Origin: Branchiostoma floridae
Lineage: Eukaryota; Chordata; Leptocardii; Amphioxiformes; Branchiostomatidae
Assembly (NCBI RefSeq): GCF_000003815.2
Contig: NC_049984.1
Coordinates: 348,614-412,613 of the forward strand
Direction of reading: 5' to 3'
Length of the DNA: 64,000 nt
A program made the position numbers and the translations under genes. Within the stretch, counting starts at the first letter, position 1. Each line of letters begins with the position of its first letter. The notes below the pieces were generated by a model that saw only the letters and a list, made by a program, of their open reading frames with translations, was not told the origin of the DNA and made no database searches. This document shows positions 56,931-64,000 of the stretch, piece by piece.

Positions 56931-59900
56931 CTGCAACATTATGATAGATCATACTCATCATAGTCAGCAACAGAAACAAAGAATTTTTTACATCTGTTGA
57001 AAGGGAACTGTCAGTGTACTTATTCGTAGAAATGTAACCAATCAACCAAAAATATACGCAGATCTTAAACCAAGAATGATGTTAAACCATATTATTGAAG
57101 AGTTGGTAAACTATCTATATGACAAAAAAAGCTGGATACATGTCTGATATGAAAATATATTCCGTTACCTGCTCTATTAAGCAGTTGTAGTAACCACACG
57201 TATACAATATATATAGACACATTACATACAATACAGTGTGTGTGAGACGCTTAGGGTGTTAAGTCAGTTCAGTTCGTCCTCGTAATACAAGGTTCCACTA
57301 ATGATATCGCTAATAGTGACATTACAGTGTCAACAATAAGTGCAGAATCAAAGCCATGTAGTTTCCATGTAAACGTTGATAAGTGCCGTACCTAGGCCTG
57401 TTGTTTCAGTGCGATGCTTGGGGCAGTGGAGCGCCTCGGTCTGACTCTTCATGCAGGCAGCGCACAACATGAAGGAACATCCACAGGACAGGGGGATGGG
57501 GCCTGCAAGGGAACAAAATCACTGTAAATTTGATTGGACCTGTGATACTGTCCCTACGTACTGACATTGTACTGTTGTTACTATTACAAATTTGGTGCAA
57601 ATAAGACAAAAAATAGGTACATGTTCTGTCATCGTTTTCTGACCAGTAGAAAAATGTCATTATTGACTTTTCCCGTCTGCTACGAAAAATTTATCACTTT
57701 TTAAAAACTTATACTCACATGGCTTACATTCCAAGCAGAATGTACACAGGTTGGGAAATACAATGTCAAAGCTTTCCTGGCCCACAAAAGCCGTAAACAC
57801 TTGACGAGCATCTTCCTCCTTAGTTCCCATAGTGCCCAGCAGCGCGCGTGCGCGATCCTGGGGCGTGCTGTTGGCCCTGATGACGTCACACTCCTCCACA
57901 GTAAGGATGTCACGTGCCTGCAGGTGATCCAGGATTGGCTCCACGTGCCGCAAGGCCTGGACCAGCTCTGGGCGGTTCCTGGTGAGCGGGGTCTCCTCAC
58001 ACAGCAGGTCACTGACCTGTTCCGTGAACCCGAGGGTGGGATGGAGGATTGTACCGCCCTCCCCTGCTGCCTTGCTGATCTCTTCCTTGTCATAGGAGTA
58101 GAATTCCTCCCTGTGTTCCTTCAGTGCACGAGCGCTGAGCACCTTCTCTACTGTGCCTGTTCCTGGGCTGCACTTATCCAGCACATCAGCGATGATGTTC
58201 TCCAGCTGCTGCAGCATCTTGCTACACTGCACCTTGTCACCCTGCGCACTCCGGACACAGATGTTGACTGCACGGCCGTCCGAGAGTTTGATCAGACCTT
58301 CCACATTCCTGTCCACACACTTGGCGCCATCTCTCCACAGCATCGGGCGATTCTCCAGCTCCCTCATCAGGCGGATTTGCACTCGGGGGAAGAACCCGGA
58401 GGAGAACATGTCAGTTGAGCCGGCACACTGGACTTGTTTCCCAAAGTAGACCACCTTTGGCTCGGGTGTTGGTTGCCACTTGTCAGGAGGCATGGTTTGT
58501 GTCAGCAGCCCTGGGAAGATGAAGGTCAATTCGTCATAGGAGTGGCAGAGCTGGAACTCTTGCAACAGGGTGATGAGGAGATCCACGTCAGCAACGTCTT
58601 GGAAGACGCGCTGGATCTCGGCCTTGGTGACGTAGTCTTCGCTTGTTCTCTCTGGGCGGGGAATGGGGAAGTTGTCTGGTGCCATCATTGGGCCGATGAC
58701 GTCAGTGCAGAGCCAGTTGGGCTTCATGACAATGATGGGATCAGAAGCACCCGGACTGTTGAAGATAGTCTGACTACTCGGACTGTTGAAGATGACCTGT
58801 AACAGAAATATGGTGTATAAAGGGGCACACCCCAGTTTATTTGGGGTTTCAATTGGAGGCGGCACACCCTAAAGTCTAGCGACCAGCTCTATCAGGGAAT
58901 TGTCCTGAAGCAAAATAACTGTATATATGGCGAAAGGGTATTCCTTTAGCTACAAGACCAACTGAGTTTCGATCCTTCAACTTCTCTAATTTTTAAGAAT
59001 TAGAGGGACAAAACATTATTTTCATGTAAAAAGTAATGCAAAGAATCGGGCATTTTGGCATTGAAAGAAAAACATAAAGAAGATTTTTCAGGCAAACACG
59101 ACTGATACTGTCAGAAAGAGGAAAGCCTAACGAGTAATCCAGCCAATTATAAAGAAAATTCTAGTACTACAGTTTTTTTAATCATCCACTGCGCGCGGCA
59201 TTACAAATGCGCTTCAGAGGTCAATCTAGGTCACGGGCCTGTTTACATTCAGGCGTAGGAATATCCCGGAAGTAAGGCGCGGACCAAAACACAATTTGCA
59301 CCAAAACCACACCGTTTCCTACGCTTTTCAGCCATGTAACCGTTTAATGTCATTTCGCAGGAAATAATGAGAAATGTCAACTCAAACATGGACCCTCGGA
59401 AGCCTTTCGTCACTTTTTGGTCGCGCACTGGGGTGTGCACCGATAACTTGGTCACAACCGCCTTCATAGCCATGGATGTATTACATTTTAAGTCAAGGGG
59501 ATTAGACAATAGACATTGCAATATCGGAAAAACTTTGGGTTCCATAGGTGTAGTTTTGGCAAGTACGTCGCAGTATCTGTATCTGTATCTATATAGCCGG
59601 TATGACCGCCCTTCGGCTTAACACACCAGCTTCGCAGACATGCGGCGCGGCAGCAGTTGGTTAAATTACACTGAGCGACCCGTCAAACCTATCTTTGGCA
59701 ACGGTAGTTGTGGGGAAAAAGGGAAATTTTTAACACATCCATACTAGGTTGGTAACTAGATGGCATGCCTGTGGTGTTTTGAATACACATTTAAACTGAA
59801 CTGAGTGCTTTTTTCTCACTGTCACTAATAATGGTGCTCCCTACCTTTAGAGTGGCTACCCCAACAATGAGTTATCCGAACCAAATTACTAATACATATA

Positions 59901-59945
59901 CATATACTATACTAGTACATCTGCATCTACATCTACATCTACTTC

Positions 59946-60010
<65 letters not shown>

Positions 60011-63000
60011 GTAAAATGCTTCGATGATTCGAGGGATCTCCTACCTCCCCCAGATGGTCCAGAAATTTGGTAGACTTCAGGAGGAAGTCCTCCTCCACAT
60101 GTGGGTCGATCTCCTTGACAGCATCCACGTAGCCTGGCCACCTCAGTACAGGACACTTCGGGCTGCACTTATTCTGGCACCAGCTGGGCAGCTTCTTGGT
60201 GATTTCGGCGCACAGTTTGGGCATCTGTTGCTGGTGCTGTGTAATTTGTAAACGGAAATCAGTGATTGCGGTCAATAATTGCAAATTACATCAATGCATT
60301 GTACCCTATCCCGGGCTACATTTTTATCACGCATATACTTACTTCTAACATGGCCTTCTTCATCGTGGCCAGCAGTTTCTTGAGCCGGTCCATGTCAGCT
60401 GTTCGGGTCTCCTTACAGTTCATCAGGAAGACTTCGTCTGAGATGCGGAGGTGATCTTTGAACTCTGACGTCATCAGCTGCAGAAGATGAGCGGCTTGCA
60501 GTTGTCCTAAACGTTATTATAAAAGGTAACATGTGTGAGGCTATCAATGCATTCATGTTACTTGTTGCAAGCCCTTTATTTCTGGTTACTGTCCATTCTT
60601 TTAGAAAAATTAGTTACAGACTTATTTACCTCTGTCTCGTGACACTTTGTCCGCATGGCTGGCCACTAAGATGACGTCAGGCTGCCGGTTTGGGTTGCAG
60701 GACTTGATGAAACTCAGCCACCAGTGGACCTGGAGCCGATTATTCAACAAGAAATATGGTTAACGTTGCCTAGACGTGTTTTGGACATTTGACATGAGAA
60801 TTTTTCGAACATATTCCGGTAGATTGGTCTTGAAGGTCGTCAGTAATAATAATAATAATAATAATAATCATCTGGTGTATTTTGCCAGCCAGTAGGGTTA
60901 GGGTTAAAAGTATGCTTTACGATGTAAGGTGCGGAACATGAAACATGATTTCTTACTTGAAACACAGAAGGAATTGAAAATGTGCTTTGACTTTAGACCG
61001 TAATGTGAATTATAGAATCAACACTGCCGTTTGAAAATAATTTGCTGGGCCAATATATGTCCATAAGTAACAGAAAATGTAACAGTAAAAGAAACATTGA
61101 AAAAAGTAACAGAAAATGAAACATTGAAATGATGTTGAACATAAATGAAAAATCAGTTACCTGTCGTTCTTGTTCCTCGCTGTCGTCCATGATGTTGTAC
61201 AGCACAATGAAGACGGTGTTCTCTGCGTCCATGAACATACTGTGGGTTACCGCGTACTCCGCCTGCCCAGCAAAATCCCACAGGCTGACCTCCCCCACCC
61301 CGGGGATATGAAACGTCCCAACATCCACCCCTGGGGTGGGGTCGTGAGGCTCCTCGGCTGACGACGACTTCTTCAGTCCTTGGAGCAGTGCAGCCACGCG
61401 GCCCTGTTGGACAGGAGTAACTCGTTAAGTTTTGATATGATGACATTAATGAAATGTGTGGTCCATCATTCTGGGGAGTCTATAACCTAATCTCCAAGCA
61501 CATCTATCGGTGGTATCTTAGTGCTAAACAGTATCCGGGAGCATTTGGACACTTTACATACTGTCTTCCCCCTGATAGATCTGCTTCCAGATTATCTTTA
61601 ACGTACTTTATTCCTTTGTGTACAGAAACGAAGTTGGAAGGATTTGGGGAACAAGTGACGTTCTTACTTACCCTTTGAAGACTTGCCTTAAGTGTGGACT
61701 TCCCAGTTTCCGCCATCCCAAACACGAACACCTTACACCTGTTGACCTTCACCCCGCCAGACTTCTGCAGCAACTCGTGGTACGACTTCTCTTGTATCAC
61801 TTCCTTTTCCCGGTTCTAGTTTGTGGTAAAATATTGCTGACGTAATGATGGTGTTACTTCATAAATCACCATTTTTGTAAATTAAGCAATGCCAACATGT
61901 GTGAAGTGTAAACAATGATTTTTTCAACGTAAAAGCAATTAATTTGATAACATTTTACAACCATGAGTCACAATGTGTTCATAGCTATACTAATAAAGTT
62001 CAAATACTACTGAGCATACGTCATGAATAAATGAGAATGTCGTTCACCTTTAGGACACGGCGAGTCCTCCGGTCCTGTGCTTTATCAGCTGGTGTCTTTC
62101 CGGACTGTACAGGGAACATCAGAAATGTGTTACTCTCTCTGTGCAACCTAACGATGTATAACGAGGACAACAATGCCTGCCTGGATTTATGAAATATCTT
62201 AAACTTCTCTCCTCTTGTCTTTAGTGTTGACGGCTGTTTCAAGCGACACTCTACCCCATTCTTCCTTCGAGACTGACAACATATAGGAGAGTTACAGCCC
62301 GAAAGTGAAGTTTGAGTACATTAAGTCAATACAATATTAGTATCGAGTTAACATCCACATAATCTGCAGGGGCACATTTGTATCACCTTAGTCCGTGCCG
62401 TCACGTCTGCCCCATGCCGAATCAGAAGCTCACAAGTCCCGGTGTCGCCCCGGACAGCAGCCCAATGCAGGGGTGTGGACTGCCACTGTACAGGGAGGAA
62501 GGTCAGGGTCAGTAGTGGCGGGTTCAACACGGACAACAGTCATCACGTGGATAAGAAGCAGTTCTAGATACTCACTACAGCTCCTGAAACGCCTTGATTT
62601 ATGACATATACACTTGGTTCTATATAGCTACCTTAGAACTGTTAATTTAGTTGTTTTTAAATATGCTGTACTTTTTGTGTGCTTGTCGTATTGTCTGGAT
62701 CTCTGTGTGCCGCCATCAGCATTGGCTGCCGTTATTGTATCGTCTCACCTTTAATACATACAAGTTAAGTTTGAGTACAACAAGTCAATACAATATCAGT
62801 ATCAAGTTAACATCCATGTAATCCCTAGGGGCACATTTGTATCACCTTAGTGTAAATCGACATCATGTCCTACACTCCTGCCATAGACCGGCGATAGGCA
62901 ATATAATTTGACAAAGTTCAGTTTAACCCTAACACANNNNNNNNNNNNNNNNNNNNNNNNNNNNNNNNNNNNNNNNNNNNNNNNNNNNNNNNNNNNNNNN

Positions 63001-63991
63001 NNNNNNNNNNNNNNNNNNNNNNNNNNNNNNNNNNNNCTCACAAGTCTTCACGTGGATAGGAAACAGTTCTATATATCAACATGAGGACCTAGAACGTTTG
63101 GAATTTATGCCACAGGGTCAGTAGTGGTGGGTTCAACACGGACAGGAGTTATCACGTGGACTGATAATCAGCATGAGGTGAACTTCCGTAGATTAACAAA
63201 AGGTTTCGGAAGTCTCGTTGTAGACCCACCATACCATGTACGTTACGCGCAAAGCATTTAACCGTGTTTCTTATCATCATATGGCATCTATAGGTACGGC
63301 TATGGGTCACTGTTGGTGTACAACCTTCCAAACAGATTTCCCGCTTGGCTATTGTGGAAGGTGGTTCACAGTAGGTTTGGCGATGAAATTAGAATTCTAA
63401 TTCTAAATATTAAATTTCTGTCGGAGATTTGTCACGGCACGAGTACCAAAGAAAGATACGGCAAAACCTTTTACTTTTCAACTTCGTCTTGTGAACATAT
63501 GAATTGATTGTAGGTAACGTTGTATGCTTATTTTATATTAACGCAGCAGTGCTGTACAACACGGCCGTAATTTAGCCGTTGGATGCTAGTCTCTTGTTTT
63601 ATTATTAATAAACCATTTGATTGATTCATTCATTGATTTAACATAAAACATGACCGGATTTCAACTGGGAAGAATTGGGAACATTGTCAGGAGTGAAGTA
63701 AGAAATCGTTTCCACTTATGTCGTCCCATGTTCAGGCAGGCCAGGAAGGAAGCGCGATTAAATCAGGCTACTTTAACCGCTATTGTGTGATAAACTGAGC
63801 GATGCTCAGATGATAATCGCGACCAAATAGTTAGGTTGGGAACAACGAGCCAGACCGTCCCGGGTTGAGGTCAGGACACAGTTATTTCTACTTACCCCGT
63901 CCCTCGCATCCACCTCAGCTTCATGCTTAATCAGCAGCTCCGCCACCTCAGTCTGCCCGTACCGGCTGGCCACATGGAGGGGTGTCTGGTC
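55909..63991 (-). CDS. Gene D: ankyrin-ROC-COR-CARD-RING-like-caspase-like protein (5' end outside window)
   Basis: Exons 5' to 3': 63896-63991, (ankyrin expected in gap), 62387-62485, 62048-62104, 61672-61815, 61161-61403, 60630-60729, 60343-60506, 60045-60236, 57719-58796, 57392-57502, 56831-56930, 55909-56604. Splice phases agree at every junction, including the three that join the CARD exon to the Cys-rich and peptidase exons; this is the main evidence for one polypeptide of over 1000 residues. Known roles: ROC-COR is a GTPase switch, CARD an adaptor fold, and C14 peptidases use a Cys-His dyad. Together they suggest a self-contained signal-activated protease (inference). The final exon contains one apparent frameshift, so this copy may be non-functional, or the assembly may have a base error. 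Confidence 0.8.
57392..57502 (-). CDS. Gene D Cys-rich RING-like exon
   Basis: The exon of 111 bases follows CCTTGCAG and joins the CARD exon through a split Cys codon (T|GC). Together the junction reads NLCTFCLECKPC, then PIPLSCGCSFMLCAACMKSQ and ALHCPKH. The spacing C-x2-C...C-G-C-S-F-x2-C-x2-C...C-P-x-H resembles a RING or other treble-clef zinc finger with one His replaced by Cys. It ends GGCCTAG|GTACGG in phase 1, in frame with the peptidase. A RING would imply ubiquitin ligase activity; here it is only a resemblance. Confidence 0.55.
57719..58796 (-). CDS. Gene D COR-CARD exon
   Basis: The exon starts VIFNSPSSQTIFNSPGASDP, where a 27-base tandem duplication (ATCTTCAACAGTCCG twice) adds nine residues absent from A-C. 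The COR body is otherwise near identical, except that KLSPDGRAV has lost its Pro codon (KLSDGRAV). The CARD is RPELVQALRHVEPILDHLQA, ILTVEECDVI and DRARALLGTMGTKEEDARQV, then FTAFVGQESFDIVFPNLCTF leads into the Cys-rich region. The donor is CCAT|GTGAGT, phase 1. Gene A has a stop shortly after its CARD instead. Confidence 0.8.
58821..59441. mobile_element. MITE with GGGGCACACCCC inverted ends, in a gene D intron
   Basis: The left end AGGGGCACACCCCAGT is answered by CACTGGGGTGTGCACC at the right. The same intron of gene B (16597 onward) passes from CTATATAACTTGGTCAC without it. A possible ATAA target duplication is at 58817-58820 and 59443-59446. About 0.62 kb, no coding capacity. A truncated copy lies at 50434-50929. 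Confidence 0.75.
59885..60010. repeat. expanded (TACATA)n microsatellite in a gene D intron
   Basis: About 12 nearly perfect TACATA units plus CTACATCTACATCTAC variants, next to the exon at 60045. The gene B equivalent (17062-17124) is about half as long. Confidence 0.9.
60045..61815 (-). CDS. Gene D ROC GTPase and COR-linker exons
   Basis: Exons 61672-61815 (P-loop VFVFGMAETGKSTLKASLQR), 61161-61403 (81 codons: LKKSSSAEEPHDPTPGVDVG, SLWDFAGQAEYAVTHSMFMD), 60630-60729 (VHWWLSFIKSCNPNRQPDVI, LVASHADKVSRDRG), 60343-60506 (MTSEFKDHLRISDEVFLMNC) and 60045-60236 (NKCSPKCPVLRWPGYVDAVK). All GTP-binding motifs are intact. The B and D introns after the last of these are closely similar, so B and D share recent ancestry here despite different C-termini. 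Confidence 0.85.
60844..60868. repeat. (AAT)n microsatellite
   Basis: About eight AAT/TAA units in the gene D intron between 60729 and 61161; not present at the matching place in B. Confidence 0.9.
62048..63991 (-). CDS. Gene D ankyrin exons seen in the window
   Basis: 63896-63991 has 96 bases (32 codons), one codon short at its start compared with B and C (QTPLHVASRYGQTEVAELLI). 62387-62485 (99 bases) reads TPLHWAAVRGDTGTCELLIR. Linker 62048-62104 reads TPADKAQDRRTRRVLK. By the 0.58-kb spacing seen in B and C, another ankyrin exon should fall at about 62967, inside the N gap; CTCACAAGTC right after the gap looks like a piece of it. Further 5' exons lie beyond the window. Confidence 0.8.
62937..63036. 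other. assembly gap (100 N)
   Basis: A placeholder gap within the ankyrin region of gene D, very likely hiding one ankyrin exon. Confidence 0.95.
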
Positions 63992-64000
63992 CTGGATAGA

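Noticed and set aside
2967-63991. DAPK1 orthologue
   Set aside because: The ankyrin-ROC-COR-death order matches, but no kinase or calmodulin-binding region precedes the ankyrins in B or C, whose first exons are visible, nor is one seen in the visible exons of A.
2967-63991. NLR (NACHT/NB-ARC) genes
   Set aside because: The nucleotide-binding motifs are Ras-like (GxxxxGKST, DFAGQ, SHAD) followed by COR, not Walker B/STAND.

Overview
The window is eukaryotic: genes are split into short exons with GT/AG introns, many degraded LINE and SINE copies are present, and there are four assembly gaps (8262-8361, 29170-30149, 38969-39786, 62937-63036). The gene content suggests an invertebrate chordate, most likely a lancelet (Branchiostoma). 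This rests on expanded ankyrin/ROC-COR/death-fold genes beside a conserved animal PIGU gene. It is an inference from gene content, not a database match.

Layout. 1-2150 (+): the 3' end of a PIGU-like gene (GPI transamidase subunit), whose penultimate exon has been partly copied four times in tandem upstream of itself. 2967-63991 (-): four tandem genes of one ROCO-type family, here called A (2967-8671), B (13002-22663), C (34163-44108) and D (55909 to beyond the right edge). Each has single-exon 33-residue ankyrin repeats, a half-repeat linker exon, a ROC GTPase spread over several exons (P-loop, TPGVDV/DFAGQ, SHAD), a COR region, and then a C-terminus that differs between copies. A ends in a CARD. 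B and C splice out of COR into two successive death domains. D has the CARD and continues in frame into a small Cys-rich RING-like exon and a caspase-like (C14) peptidase carrying YYHSGHG and DACYSS. Apart from the missing kinase, B and C resemble the C-terminal half of DAPK1. D looks like a GTPase switch, death-fold adaptor and protease on one chain.

B and C are copies of a unit of about 21.2-21.4 kb that includes exons, introns and flanks. The near identity of the COR exons across all four genes suggests recent duplication or gene conversion, while the effector end has been exchanged. Ankyrin exons are amplified as an exon-plus-intron unit of about 0.58 kb (two units in B, three in C).

Because the region is self-duplicated, sister copies act as empty sites and date several insertions: a piggyBac-like MITE at a TTAA in C (41966-42413), a SINE upstream of B (22907-23418), another SINE (28086-28624), a truncated SINE (51160-51296) and a 5'-truncated LINE (24367-25455). 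A hairpin MITE with 9-bp target duplications was copied along with its flanks (30150, 47111, 49906).

Intervals between the genes are filled with repeated non-coding modules. One, present five times, contains CAACATGGCGGAC, a YY1-like motif, next to possible splice donors. These could be upstream first exons or promoters, or simply an old repeat. No RNA gene, CRISPR array or prokaryotic feature was found.
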